A stretch of DNA of 64,000 bases from Dielma fastidiosa (lineage in GTDB: Bacteria > Bacillota_I > Bacilli_A > Erysipelotrichales > Erysipelotrichaceae): the NCBI RefSeq assembly GCF_000313565.1, contig NZ_HE578924.1, positions 338,856 to 402,855 on the forward strand, in the 5' to 3' direction. This document shows positions 38,347 through 47,570 of this stretch, in pieces; the first letter of the stretch is position 1; the number at the start of each line of letters is the position of its first letter. A program made the translations under genes and the position numbers. Below the pieces are notes generated by a model that had not been told where the DNA came from, did not search any database, and worked only from the letters and a program-made list of their open reading frames with translations.

Positions 38347-40128
38347 TTATTTTTTTAATTCAGCAACAGCTATTCTCGCAGCATCTCTGCCCATGTAAAC
38401 ACCTGTTGATATAGCCATCCCGCAGCATGGATATTCTTCACCAAAGAAGCCTGTAAAAGCAACCTCACCGGCAGCATACAGATGATCGATTGGCTTGCCT
38501 TCCTTATCCAATACTCTTGAATCAAGATCGGTGACTAAACCGCCGTAAGTCACTGAACCGGCTGGTTTCATTTCTAATGCATAATAGGTTGTACCTTCAA
38601 CAGGAATCATTTTATCCGCCGGCTTATTAAAATCTTCATCATTGCCTGCCGCACATAATTCGTTATAACGATCCACTGTAGCCCTTAATGTTTCAGCATC
38701 AACCCCCATCAGTTCAACAAGTCCTTCAATACTGTCAGATTTTAATGTTGAATCAAGGGTTAATGCATATTGTACAGTTTTATTAGGATCATTTTCAGCA
38801 GCGATATAATACCCTTTCACACTGCCGGTATCCATCAGATTCTTAGCAACGTGATATTGATATGTATATTCATTGCCAAACCGCTTGCCTTCCTCATTGA
38901 CAATCAGTCCCGCTTCTTCATTAATACCGACACCGCTTGCGAAATTACAGAATACGATATGTACACCATTGCTCATAAATACATCAGCACCTACTTTTTC
39001 TGCCATTTTCAAGCCGTCACCGACATTCCCCTTTGGCGCGCTTGTATTAGCGTTAACAGCCGCTGGATAGCGTGACATTAATTCTTTATTTTGGAAGAAA
39101 CCGCCGGTTGCCAGTATTGTGGCCTGCGCATTTACAGTAACATTCGAACCATCACTCTTTAGCGCATGCAGACCGCTGACAAGTCCGTTTTCATCAACCA
39201 GCAATTCATCAGCCGCGGTATTATAAATGATTTCACCGCCAAGCGCTAAGAATTTATCTAACAGCGGTACAATAATCTGACCGCCATGACCGTTGGTCAT
39301 TCCGCCGCCGCCTTCTACATTATGAACACGCCAAGGGGTTAATGATGAATGAATGGCTTCTACATCCTGTACTGGAACACCTTGTTCAGCAACCCAATCA
39401 AGATTGGCCACCGATTCATTGCAGAATTCCATCAGCTTAGCATCATCAAGCAGATCACCGCCGACACTTTTTAAGTATTCAAACATTAATTCAGGATTGT
39501 CATCAAAACCCTGCGCTGTCTGCCAAGAAGTACCGCTTGCTAATAATTTACCGCCGCTGCGTGAAGTCGTACCGCCGGCAATTCCCTGTTTTTCAACAAT
39601 CAGTACCTTAGCGCCCTGAGCAGCCGCTTCAATGCCAGCACTCAAACCGGCTACACCGCCGCCGGCAATGACAATGTCCACATCATAAACCTCATCCTTT
39701 GCTTCATCCTTTACTGCCGGCACAGCTTTTAAAACTTCCGGATCTGCGCCTGCCTGCTTCACCGCCTCAGCAACCGCTGATTTAACAGCCGCTGAAGTAA
39801 TTGTCGCACCCGTAATAGCATCAAGGTTCAATGACTGTGTTTCCACGATTTCATTTGGCAGCACTTCAATAGGTGTCGTTGTCATACCATAACCGATACC
39901 AAATGTTTCGTTATGCTCCTTTACCTTTACTTCCTTAATCTCACTGTCAGTAAATGTTACCTCAACCACAATTGGCCCCTTCATACCGGCTGCTTCACCT
40001 GTATAAGTACCAGCTGTATAACTGCCTGCCTCTGTTTCAGGCTCTGCCGGCTTACTGCATGCACCTAGTGATAAGGCCAAAGCCGCACACATCAGCAATG
40101 AAGATAATTTAATCATGTTTTGTTTCAT
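38347..40128 (-). CDS. Extracellular FMN/FAD reductase (urocanate/fumarate-reductase-like lipoprotein)
   Basis: 593 residues from ATG 40128 behind GAGGAGG. Lipobox SLGAC (Cys24). FMN-binding domain ~40-125 with the canonical flavinylation motif DAITGATITS (Thr109 in TGAT). FAD domain from ~150 with GGGVAG (156-161) and EKQGIAGGTTSRSGG, ending HLYAAGEVAFTG. The substrate segment is SVTYGG rather than HHTMGG. It is a paralogue of the reductase at 35502 but with a different active site, so the two probably use different acceptors. A divergent MerR gene and a MerR-type promoter indicate induction by a specific signal. Confidence 0.92.
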   Translation of the reverse strand: MKQNMIKLSSLLMCAALALSLGACSKPAEPETEAGSYTAGTYTGEAAGMKGPIVVEVTFTDSEIKEVKVKEHNETFGIGYGMTTTPIEVLPNEIVETQSLNLDAITGATITSAAVKSAVAEAVKQAGADPEVLKAVPAVKDEAKDEVYDVDIVIAGGGVAGLSAGIEAAAQGAKVLIVEKQGIAGGTTSRSGGKLLASGTSWQTAQGFDDNPELMFEYLKSVGGDLLDDAKLMEFCNESVANLDWVAEQGVPVQDVEAIHSSLTPWRVHNVEGGGGMTNGHGGQIIVPLLDKFLALGGEIIYNTAADELLVDENGLVSGLHALKSDGSNVTVNAQATILATGGFFQNKELMSRYPAAVNANTSAPKGNVGDGLKMAEKVGADVFMSNGVHIVFCNFASGVGINEEAGLIVNEEGKRFGNEYTYQYHVAKNLMDTGSVKGYYIAAENDPNKTVQYALTLDSTLKSDSIEGLVELMGVDAETLRATVDRYNELCAAGNDEDFNKPADKMIPVEGTTYYALEMKPAGSVTYGGLVTDLDSRVLDKEGKPIDHLYAAGEVAFTGFFGEEYPCCGMAISTGVYMGRDAARIAVAELKK

Positions 40129-40167
40129 TATATCCTCCTCTTTCTTTGTTAATGCTTTCGCAATTAA

Positions 40168-40198
40168 ATTATAAGCTGTCCTGTGAAGCACGAGTCAA
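40168..40198 (-). promoter_or_regulatory. MerR-type promoter (19-bp spacer) of the second reductase
   Basis: Minus-strand TTGACT (40193-40198) and TATAAT (40168-40173) are 19 bases apart, two more than usual. Near-consensus boxes with an over-long spacer are the hallmark of promoters that MerR proteins activate by untwisting DNA. Confidence 0.75.
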
Positions 40199-40319
40199 CC
40201 CTCCTTTTTTCAAGCTTTATTTAATATTTTTAAAGCAATTTTCCTGAAATTAGTGCAATAATTAACAAAATCATGTAAAATAAAGCATACCCTGGGGAAC
40301 AGTTTGAAAGGATGATAGA

Positions 40320-41351
40320 ATGAAAATCAGCGATGTCTGCAAAGCGACCGGTTTAACTAAGAAAGCGATTTATTATTATATAAATGCCCAACTTTTAAAT
40401 CCTGAACGCGATAAGCATAACAGCTATCATCATTTTAGTGAGGAAGATCTTCACCGTCTGCGCATTATCGCGGTCATGCGTAACTTTGGCATGTCCTGTG
40501 AACAGATGAAATTAGCCTTCCGCTATCCGAATATGGTTAATTTTTTTATGCATCAGCATATGGAAACTCTGCGTCAGCAGCTTGCCTCCAATCTTGAAAA
40601 CGTACGTTCAATCAGTTCATTATTATTGTCGATGCCGCCGCAGTACAACATTGATTCACTAGATGAATTTTTAGACCGCCAATATCAATTAACCGATCAG
40701 GAACGTTCGGCCCTTGATTTCTTATGCCCGTCACAGGACGCCCGCATGGTATCAATATTTATCTGGTGTACTTTTCTAGATGTGGAAGAAAGTGAATACC
40801 GGCACTTTTTATGGCGTAAAATGACTGAATTAACCCAGAAAGAATTAAGCGGTTCTCTGCGTTATGTAGCCAAGGTAATTTATTCCACAGACCCTAAATA
40901 TATCCGCAGTAATTCATTAAATCGCTATCAGGATTCGATGCTGGTGATCAAAATGAACAATGCTTCTAAAGAAAATGTAAAACAGCGGCTCATCAATGAT
41001 TTAATTACACTGTCAAATGATGAAACGCTGCAGATCTATTGGAATCTTAATTATGAAAAGGTTATGTTTCCTATATTCAATCTTAAAAACGGCCCGCTTA
41101 ATGAGCTGATGATCCAATACAATGAAAATTATAAGCTCTACCTGAATCACTTAAATATCTGTGTAAATGAAGTAGCATGGGAATTGCTGCATGGCAGTCT
41201 GAATGATTTATATCAATCATTAAAGCAAGTGCTGCATGATCAATTTGATATTGAAAATTATCCAGGTATTATTGGTTATAATTCATTTGAAAAAGCATTA
41301 TATACACAATTACCGATTCCAGTTATGAAGAAGATTTTAGCCAGTGAATAA
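40320..41351 (+). CDS. MerR-family regulator with large effector domain
   Basis: 343 residues. The N-terminal 70 form a MerR helix-turn-helix and wing (KISDVCKATGLTKKAIYYYI, SEEDLHRLRIIAVMRNFGMS). The C-terminal ~250 residues are far larger than in metal-sensing MerR proteins and contain no evident metal-binding cysteines, suggesting an organic ligand. It is divergent from the reductase at 38347, whose promoter has the typical MerR spacing. Start behind AAAGGATG. Confidence 0.88.
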   Translation: MKISDVCKATGLTKKAIYYYINAQLLNPERDKHNSYHHFSEEDLHRLRIIAVMRNFGMSCEQMKLAFRYPNMVNFFMHQHMETLRQQLASNLENVRSISSLLLSMPPQYNIDSLDEFLDRQYQLTDQERSALDFLCPSQDARMVSIFIWCTFLDVEESEYRHFLWRKMTELTQKELSGSLRYVAKVIYSTDPKYIRSNSLNRYQDSMLVIKMNNASKENVKQRLINDLITLSNDETLQIYWNLNYEKVMFPIFNLKNGPLNELMIQYNENYKLYLNHLNICVNEVAWELLHGSLNDLYQSLKQVLHDQFDIENYPGIIGYNSFEKALYTQLPIPVMKKILASE

Positions 41352-41357
41352 TTAAAT

Positions 41358-41397
41358 GAAGCCATGGGATTGAAATTCACCATGGCTTTCTGTTTCT
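41358..41397. terminator. Terminator between merR-type and efflux ATPase genes
   Basis: Nine-bp perfect stem AAGCCATGG / CCATGGCTT with a 12-base loop and TCTGTTTCTT on the plus strand; convergent genes on each side. Confidence 0.75.
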
Positions 41398-42071
41398 TAA
41401 TCGCTTTCCGTATCACTTAATACACCATCTTTAATATAAACGATGCGTTTTCCTGCTTGCGCCACCTTCACATCATGACTGATTTGAATAATGGTATTTC
41501 CTTTCGCATTTAATTCTTTAAACAGTGTCAGGATGTCTTCACTTGTTTTTGAATCTAATGCACCCGTTGGTTCGTCAGCCAAAAGCAGTGAGGGCTGAGT
41601 AATTAAGGCACGGGCAATCGCGACACGCTGCTGCTGACCGCCGGATAATTCATTGGGCAAATGATCGGTTCTTTCACTAAGATTAACCATTTCAATTGCT
41701 TGATAGGCTCTTTCAATTGCCTGTTTCCGATCCACGCCTCGAATCAACAAAGGCATTACGACATTTTGCAGCACATCATACTGGGGAATGAGATGGTATT
41801 TCTGAAAGATAAAGCCAATCTTATGATTGCGGATTTCCGCCATGCGATCTTCGTCATCGGGCGTGATTGATAAACCATCTAATTCATAGCTGCCGCTGTC
41901 AAAGTTATCCATACAGCCGATAATATTCATCAGCGTACTTTTGCCTGAACCTGAAGCACCAAGAATTGTTACAAAGTCACCTTGCTTAACGGTAAGATTT
42001 ACATCTTTTAAGACATGCAGCCTATTTTCGCCGATCCAATAAGATTTGTTGATATTTTTCAGCGTAATCAT
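41397..42071 (-). CDS. MacB/LolD-type ABC transporter ATPase
   Basis: 224-residue ATPase with Walker A GASGSGKST, signature LSGGQQQRVAIARAL and Walker B LLLADEPTGALDS, the LolD/MacB subfamily. It overlaps the lipoprotein stop by ATGA (start 42071), so the two are coupled. Last gene of the efflux operon; partners are the permease at 42631 and the adaptor at 43843. Confidence 0.95.
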   Translation of the reverse strand: MITLKNINKSYWIGENRLHVLKDVNLTVKQGDFVTILGASGSGKSTLMNIIGCMDNFDSGSYELDGLSITPDDEDRMAEIRNHKIGFIFQKYHLIPQYDVLQNVVMPLLIRGVDRKQAIERAYQAIEMVNLSERTDHLPNELSGGQQQRVAIARALITQPSLLLADEPTGALDSKTSEDILTLFKELNAKGNTIIQISHDVKVAQAGKRIVYIKDGVLSDTESD

Positions 42072-42601
42072 GATTCCCAAATCTCACAAGCTGTAACATT
42101 GCCAGCTTCATCAACTTGAATTAGGATGACGGAGCCTTTGCGAATTGATGTCAAATCAGCTTTGCCGCCGCTTAGGCTGTTAATTGTTATGCCTGCCGGC
42201 AGGATAAATGATTTATTTTCACCGCTGTATTCGATCATTTCGGATAATTTCTTTGGTGACTCAGTACGCGGGTCTTCAGCGGTTGCATCTGAACCGCCGC
42301 CGTCTGCCACACCGCCGATTGCTGTTTCACCTTCCATGCCGCCGCCTGCTGAATCTTCATTATTGCCGTCCGTAGTCCCAGGCATCAGCGCTAATTGCAA
42401 TTCAATTTCATTACCGACAACACTTTCTACACGGCCAAAGTATTCTTTGCTTTCTTCTTTTGGCGTTTCTTGCGCTCCGTCATCACTGATGCTTACTTCA
42501 TTGCCTGGATTTTGATTTGTATTTTCTTTTGGCTGTGCTGAACAGGCAGCTAATGCCAACACGCAAAGTAATGCGCTCATAAATTTAATTGTTTTTTTCA
42601 T
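42068..42601 (-). CDS. Small lipoprotein inside the MacB-like efflux operon
   Basis: 177 residues, lipobox LALAAC. A low-complexity Gly/Glu/Asp stretch (EDSAGGGMEGETAIGG) lies between two short beta-rich segments: FGRVESVVGNEIELQLAL and a C-terminal ADLTSIRKGSVILIQVDEAGNV. The layout resembles small OB-like lipoproteins found with Gram-positive MacB/YknXYZ pumps, but no family was firmly recognised. It lies between permease and ATPase and is coupled to the ATPase, so it probably belongs to the pump. Confidence 0.75.
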   Translation of the reverse strand: MKKTIKFMSALLCVLALAACSAQPKENTNQNPGNEVSISDDGAQETPKEESKEYFGRVESVVGNEIELQLALMPGTTDGNNEDSAGGGMEGETAIGGVADGGGSDATAEDPRTESPKKLSEMIEYSGENKSFILPAGITINSLSGGKADLTSIRKGSVILIQVDEAGNVTACEIWES

Positions 42602-42630
42602 AAATTGTTCCTTTCTTGCTGTTTACAGCG

Positions 42631-43839
42631 TTAATCATGATTTAATGCTTCCACCGGTACAAGCTGTGATGCCTTATATGCTGGATAGAAGCCAAAACAA
42701 GTTCCGGTCAATACCGCGAATCCAAATGCCAGCACAAAGCCTTCAAATGACGGGGCAATTGGAATATCTGTATAACGGTTTAGGAGCGGTAATGCACCAA
42801 AGCTCAATAACACTCCGACACCGCCGCCAAAGATGCCGATTGCTACCGATTCAAGCAGAAATTGCAGTAATATGTCATGCTGCTTGGAACCAAGAGCTTT
42901 TAGAATACCGATTTCCTTAGTTCTCTCTTTAATCGTCACAAACAGTACATTCATAATGCCGATACCACCGACCACAAAGACAATCGCCGCCACCGCGATC
43001 AGCAGCAGTTTCATCGTCCGTGCTGATTTGGTAGCCGCTTCAATACGGCTGCCGGCATCCTCAACAATGTACTTATCGCCATTTACCATATAATAATTCA
43101 AGGTGCTGGTGATTTCTTTAATCGCACGGGGAACAGCTTTTATACTGATTGCCTTGCCTACCGCTTCAGCATAGTTATCCTCGGCAGTGATTTTTGCTTT
43201 TTTAAAAGTTTTATAAGTCATAAAGACTGAATCATCACTGGTTAATCCTTGTAAGCCATCGCCGCTTCTGCTGAGTACGCCAACGACTTTATAGACGGTC
43301 TGATCAATCACCAACTTTTCTCCGACAGCACCCTCAGCGCCATTAAAATACGTCTCTGCGATTCCATGTCCGATCACAACAATACTGCTTCCTTGTTCAT
43401 AGTCCGATTCTGAGAAATCGTTGCCGGCGGCAAAGGTGAAGTTTGATATTTCCGCATATCCTTCTGTTACACCAACAATTGAAAGATTAGCCTTTTGACG
43501 TTTGATCTTTACTTGCTTATAGCCGCTTTCTCTTAAATAAATACCACTCAGTACCGTTGTTTCATCCATGATGTGGCCAAGGTCTTCCTCATCTAGCTTT
43601 TCAATCTTATTACTGCCCTGCATTGAATAAATGGATGCCCAATCAGGCTTTATATAAATCGTATCTGCCGACAACCCCGAGAATTGACGGGCCGCCTCCT
43701 GTTCACCGCCGCGGCCGATCGCTATAACTAAAACGATAGTCAGCGTACCAACAATAATACCCAGTGATGTCAGCATTACCTTGAATCGATTCTGTTTAAC
43801 ATTGATCCAAATCAGACGGATCAGCTCGGTTATTTTCAT
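42631..43839 (-). CDS. MacB-type ABC transporter permease (FtsX family)
   Basis: 402 residues with the MacB_PCD/FtsX layout: one N-terminal helix (MLTSLGIIVGTLTIVLVIAIG), a large extracytoplasmic domain (~50-270) and three C-terminal helices including VGGIGIMNVLFVTIKERTKE. It works with an ATPase and a HlyD-like adaptor to move peptides or drugs across the single membrane. Spaced 3 bases from the adaptor gene; GAGGATTAGG ribosome site. Confidence 0.95.
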   Translation of the reverse strand: MKITELIRLIWINVKQNRFKVMLTSLGIIVGTLTIVLVIAIGRGGEQEAARQFSGLSADTIYIKPDWASIYSMQGSNKIEKLDEEDLGHIMDETTVLSGIYLRESGYKQVKIKRQKANLSIVGVTEGYAEISNFTFAAGNDFSESDYEQGSSIVVIGHGIAETYFNGAEGAVGEKLVIDQTVYKVVGVLSRSGDGLQGLTSDDSVFMTYKTFKKAKITAEDNYAEAVGKAISIKAVPRAIKEITSTLNYYMVNGDKYIVEDAGSRIEAATKSARTMKLLLIAVAAIVFVVGGIGIMNVLFVTIKERTKEIGILKALGSKQHDILLQFLLESVAIGIFGGGVGVLLSFGALPLLNRYTDIPIAPSFEGFVLAFGFAVLTGTCFGFYPAYKASQLVPVEALNHD

Positions 43840-43842
43840 GAC

Positions 43843-45600
43843 CTAATCCTCTACGATAACTACATCATTTTCAGAAAGACCACTGAGTATTTCACTAACC
43901 TGACCATCTGAAAATCCCGCCGTGATTTCAATTGTCTGTAAATGTCCTTTTTCATCCTTAACCTTTACAACCTGTTTTCCATCAACAAGCTTAATTGCTT
44001 TATTGGATAATATCAGAACATCTTTTTTCTGTTTTGTAACAATGGTCGCATTTGCCGCCATTCCTTCAAGCAGACTTAATGGATTCTCTTTCAGTTTTAC
44101 TTTAATGCTATAATTACCGTCATTCACCGCCAAATTTTTAGAGATGACTTCACCTTCTAATTCATCAGATGGAAAGACGCTGACACTGATTGATGTAAAC
44201 TGACCGATTTCAATATCGTTAATATCCACCGGCTCAATGACTAATTCAAGCTCCATGTCTTTTAAGCTGCCAATCTCAACAACCGCTTTCTCATTCGTTA
44301 TCTTTTCCTGACTGCGATAAGGTGCAGTCAAAACAATACCGTCCGTCTCGGCATATAATATAGGTTCATCCAACAGTTTTATTGCTTTTTCAAGTTCCTG
44401 CTGTGCAGTATCATAAGTCCGGTAAGCTCTTTGTTCACTGGCTCTCAAAGAAGATAGCTCAAGTTCGTTCAGCTTATCCTGTGTATCTCCAGCAGCCGCT
44501 TCTCTTTCCAGCTCTTCATTTCTTTGCTTTTTCAAATCCTCCATCCGACGGTTTGCCTTTTCAATTTTATCCTTTATTTCCGCAATCTGAGTATCCAGCT
44601 CAGCGCTTTGCTTGGCCAGCACTTCCTCTGATTTACTTGCGAGATTTCTGATTTTCGTACGCAGATCAGAGATATTTTGTTCGGCCTGCTTTTTCTTTTC
44701 CTCATAGGCTAAACGGCTTGCTTCAAAGCGGTCACTTAAGCCCTTATTACTCTGCATCAGATAAAGACGCTTGGCTGCTTCCGCCTGTTCAAGCGCCGCT
44801 TTAGCACGTTTTATAGCTTCCTCTTCGGCCTCTGCTTCAGCTTTTTTTAATGCCGCTGCGGCTTCCTCAATCGCATTTTGATAGGCAATCAGCTGTTCCT
44901 TATTAATGTTACTTTGATAAGCAGCCTCTTCCATTTCACGTTCCAGCTCTGCTTCACGAGCTTCTTCTAGCGCATCTAATTCCGCTCGAGCTGCTTTTAA
45001 GCTCTTTTCAAGTGTTTGCTTTTCCTCTTCCAACGCTTCCTTATTGTTAGGCGACAGCGTCAGCTTCTGCTTTTCCAATGCTTCCAACTGCTTAGCAAGA
45101 TCGTCCAGTTCCTCTGTAATCTGCTTCAAATCAGCCTCATATTTTAATTTTGAATTTTGCTGCTTCTCCTCTGCTGATAAAGAAGACTGAAGCTGAAAGC
45201 GGGTAATCGCGTTGCCTGCTTGGAGATAGGCATCTTTCGCGTCTGCTGCCTCTTTTTCTAATCGATCAATCACCTCATTCAAATTAGTCAGTGAAATTCT
45301 GGCGAGTGCATCACCTTTCTTGACCTCACCTCCCAGCGGCACTAAATATTCTTCAAATATCAAACCTTCCGCAAATGTATGAATCGTTCGCTTTGAAGTT
45401 AATTTGCCGCTTGCTTCTACACCTACCGTAATATTACCGCGTGTAACTGGATATTCGCGCAAGATTGCGCCATCATCAATATCCTTTGGTTTAAACAATG
45501 ACCAGCCGCCCAGTATGATCGCCGAGGCTGCTGCGACTATAATCAGACGTTTGGGATTCTTTTTAAACCAATGTACACTTTTATTTAATAAATTCATCAT
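43843..45600 (-). CDS. HlyD-type efflux adaptor with long coiled coil
   Basis: 585-residue membrane-fusion protein. An N-terminal helix (PKRLIIVAAASAIILGGW) anchors a beta-barrel/lipoyl region (VTRGNITVGVEASGKL; LVPLGGEVKKGDALARI). A very long Glu/Lys/Ala-rich coiled coil (~110-390) follows, then the second lipoyl half (DGIVLTAPYRSQEKI) and a C-terminal barrel. Longer than typical YknX (~380), because of the coil. It is the first gene behind an internal promoter with response-regulator repeats. ATG 45600 is preferred over the TTG at 45603. Confidence 0.92.
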   Translation of the reverse strand: MMNLLNKSVHWFKKNPKRLIIVAAASAIILGGWSLFKPKDIDDGAILREYPVTRGNITVGVEASGKLTSKRTIHTFAEGLIFEEYLVPLGGEVKKGDALARISLTNLNEVIDRLEKEAADAKDAYLQAGNAITRFQLQSSLSAEEKQQNSKLKYEADLKQITEELDDLAKQLEALEKQKLTLSPNNKEALEEEKQTLEKSLKAARAELDALEEAREAELEREMEEAAYQSNINKEQLIAYQNAIEEAAAALKKAEAEAEEEAIKRAKAALEQAEAAKRLYLMQSNKGLSDRFEASRLAYEEKKKQAEQNISDLRTKIRNLASKSEEVLAKQSAELDTQIAEIKDKIEKANRRMEDLKKQRNEELEREAAAGDTQDKLNELELSSLRASEQRAYRTYDTAQQELEKAIKLLDEPILYAETDGIVLTAPYRSQEKITNEKAVVEIGSLKDMELELVIEPVDINDIEIGQFTSISVSVFPSDELEGEVISKNLAVNDGNYSIKVKLKENPLSLLEGMAANATIVTKQKKDVLILSNKAIKLVDGKQVVKVKDEKGHLQTIEITAGFSDGQVSEILSGLSENDVVIVED

Positions 45601-45639
45601 CAAACCTCGCTTCCCGGGTTTTAGTTTATCAGGGATTAG

Positions 45640-45656
45640 GTTAAGACTAAGTTAAG
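45640..45656. promoter_or_regulatory. Response-regulator direct repeat at the efflux promoter
   Basis: Two GTTAAG units 11 bases apart (GTTAA-N6-GTTAA), followed on the minus strand by an extended -10 TGATAAACT (about 8 bases downstream of the proximal unit). The same arrangement occurs at 47550. Confidence 0.75.
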
Positions 45657-45673
45657 ACTCAGCATAAGTTACA

Positions 45674-45698
45674 GAAAAAAAACCGGTTTAATCCGGTT
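45674..45698 (-). terminator. Terminator after the histidine kinase gene
   Basis: Minus-strand stem AACCGG / CCGGTT with an eight-T tail. It overlaps the kinase stop and separates it from the efflux genes, which have their own promoter. Confidence 0.8.
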
Positions 45699-46839
45699 CG
45701 TTGACAGCTGTTAGATTTTGATTTAAAGGCAGCTGAATGGTAAACAAACTGCCATGTTCCAGCGGGCTGTATGCAACACTGCCGCCATGTCCCTCAATGA
45801 TTTCACGGCAGAGCGCTAAACCAAGACCGGCGCCGGCGGTATTTCTTGAACGTGAATTTTCAATTCGATAAAAGGGTTCAAAAATATGCGCTGCCTGCTC
45901 CTGATCAATACCGATCCCTGTATCTTCAACAGCAATTATATATTGATTCTTTTCAATCAAAGAACGCACCTTTAAAGTGCCTTGCTCAGTATTATACTTG
46001 ATGCCGTTTTCAATCAAATTGGCTACTGCCTGTCGGAAGATAATTGGATTACCCTTAATCAGTCCTGATGATAATTCTGATTGAATATCAATCTTTCGCT
46101 GATTTGCCAAAGGCTGCATTTCCCGTATGATATCCACAATTATCTCCTTGACGTCAAAGACATCCTCAATGCTTGATGATTTCATTGCCGATAAAGCAAA
46201 CAAATCCTCAACGAGGGCAATCATCCGCTGATTTTGTTTTTTAATGATTTTCACAACATGTTCATAATCTTCTATTGCCGGTGTTTCATTCATCGCCAAA
46301 ATTTCTAAATTAGTACGGATAATCGTTAAGGGTGTGCGCAATTCATGAGCGGCATTTGAAGAAAAGCGCTTTTCACGAAGGAAAGCAATTTCCAAACGAT
46401 CCATCATCGCATTAAAATCATCTGCCAGTTTCGCAATTTCATCTTTGCTGTCAAAGCCTTGAATTCGTGATGACAGCTGTTTTTCACTGATTGCTTCAAT
46501 GCTGCTGCTCAGCTTTTTAACTGGCTGCAATGAATATCCTGCCAATAGATAAACTAAAAAAGACCCGCCGCCAATCGCTGCCAGCATAAACAAATAGCTC
46601 CTTTGGGTAAAATTATCTAAGCCATTATATACCGTCTCATCAAGCGCCGTATCCGGTGAAAAATTTTGATCGCCATTAAGAATCGGATCAGCAATGGCCT
46701 CTGTTCTTAATTTAAGGATTGGATCGGCGATGATGAGATTGGCATCACGGATTGAAGACTGCGTCATCGCCACACAAAACAAGGTCAATACAAAAGCGGC
46801 CGCTATCGTAACCCGCCAGCGTAAGGATATTTTTTTCAT
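45688..46839 (-). CDS. Sensor histidine kinase
   Basis: 383 residues. Two membrane helices (~10-25 and ~80-100) bound a short ~55-residue outer loop, then HAMP, the phospho-acceptor helix AAHELRTPLTIIR, and the ATPase domain with NLIENGIKYN and GAGLGLALC. The very short sensor loop suits sensing in the membrane or through a transporter, as with peptide-antibiotic sensors. Partner is the response regulator overlapping it by 4 bases. Confidence 0.95.
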   Translation of the reverse strand: MKKISLRWRVTIAAAFVLTLFCVAMTQSSIRDANLIIADPILKLRTEAIADPILNGDQNFSPDTALDETVYNGLDNFTQRSYLFMLAAIGGGSFLVYLLAGYSLQPVKKLSSSIEAISEKQLSSRIQGFDSKDEIAKLADDFNAMMDRLEIAFLREKRFSSNAAHELRTPLTIIRTNLEILAMNETPAIEDYEHVVKIIKKQNQRMIALVEDLFALSAMKSSSIEDVFDVKEIIVDIIREMQPLANQRKIDIQSELSSGLIKGNPIIFRQAVANLIENGIKYNTEQGTLKVRSLIEKNQYIIAVEDTGIGIDQEQAAHIFEPFYRIENSRSRNTAGAGLGLALCREIIEGHGGSVAYSPLEHGSLFTIQLPLNQNLTAVNEPD

Positions 46840-47513
46840 TCTTTACACTCCTCAATCAAATAACCGGCACCGCGGATCGTAAGAATCATTTCCGCACCGC
46901 TTGCTTCCACTAATTTTTTTCTTAGATTGCTCATATGAACCTTAAGTGATGTACTGAAATAATCAGCATCACTTTCCCATACATGTTCAATCAGCTCCTC
47001 CGCGCTCACAACCCGGCCGGCATTAAACAGCAGATATTCAAGGATGGCATATTCCTTAGGTGCTAATTCAATTTTATTTTCATTAATCATAACGCTTCGA
47101 AGATTCATATCAAGCGTCAGACTGCCATAGCAAAGCAAAGGATCTCGCTGTATAAAATTACGTCTTAATAAAGCTGCTGAGCGAGCTTCTAATTCCGCAA
47201 ACGCAAAGGGTTTAATCAAATAATCATTAGCCCCTAGTTCAAGTCCCTTCACTCGATCATCAATTTCTGTTCTCGCGGAAAGAATCAATATCTTTAATTC
47301 CTTATTTTCTTTTCTTATCGCCTGCAGGACTTCAATACCATCCATAGACGGTAAATTCAAATCTAAAATTAAGAGATCATAGTCATTTGTAAGCAGGTAC
47401 TCTAAGCCCAAACTGCCGTCATCGGCAATATCTACCGCGTAGCCTTTCTTTTTAAAGCCCATAGCCAGCGCTTCCAACAAATCAATCTCATCCTCAATAA
47501 TCAGTATTTTCAT
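46836..47513 (-). CDS. OmpR-family response regulator
   Basis: 225 residues. Receiver with acidic pair Glu7-Asp8 and phospho-acceptor Asp51 (LILDLNLPSMDG), C-terminal winged helix (PKEYAILEYLLFNAGRVVS, SLKVHMSNLRKKL). ATG 47513 follows AAAGGATG; an upstream start at 47543 lies in the promoter. The GTTAA-N6-GTTAA repeat upstream suggests self-regulation. Confidence 0.96.
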   Translation of the reverse strand: MKILIIEDEIDLLEALAMGFKKKGYAVDIADDGSLGLEYLLTNDYDLLILDLNLPSMDGIEVLQAIRKENKELKILILSARTEIDDRVKGLELGANDYLIKPFAFAELEARSAALLRRNFIQRDPLLCYGSLTLDMNLRSVMINENKIELAPKEYAILEYLLFNAGRVVSAEELIEHVWESDADYFSTSLKVHMSNLRKKLVEASGAEMILTIRGAGYLIEECKE

Positions 47514-47549
47514 TTTAACACATCCTTTCAATAATCTTATCACACGAAG

Positions 47550-47566
47550 GTTAAGATGCGGTTAAG
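47550..47566. promoter_or_regulatory. Response-regulator direct repeat upstream of the regulator gene
   Basis: GTTAAG at 47550 and 47561 (11-base period), on the minus strand 7 bases before the extended -10 TGATAAGAT. It matches the repeat at 45640 in unit, spacing and distance to the -10. Confidence 0.75.
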
Positions 47567-47570
47567 GATA

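Noticed and set aside
42126..42515. 129-codon plus-strand frame opposite the efflux lipoprotein
   Set aside because: Pro/Ser-rich antisense of the Gly/Glu-rich linker; no ribosome site.
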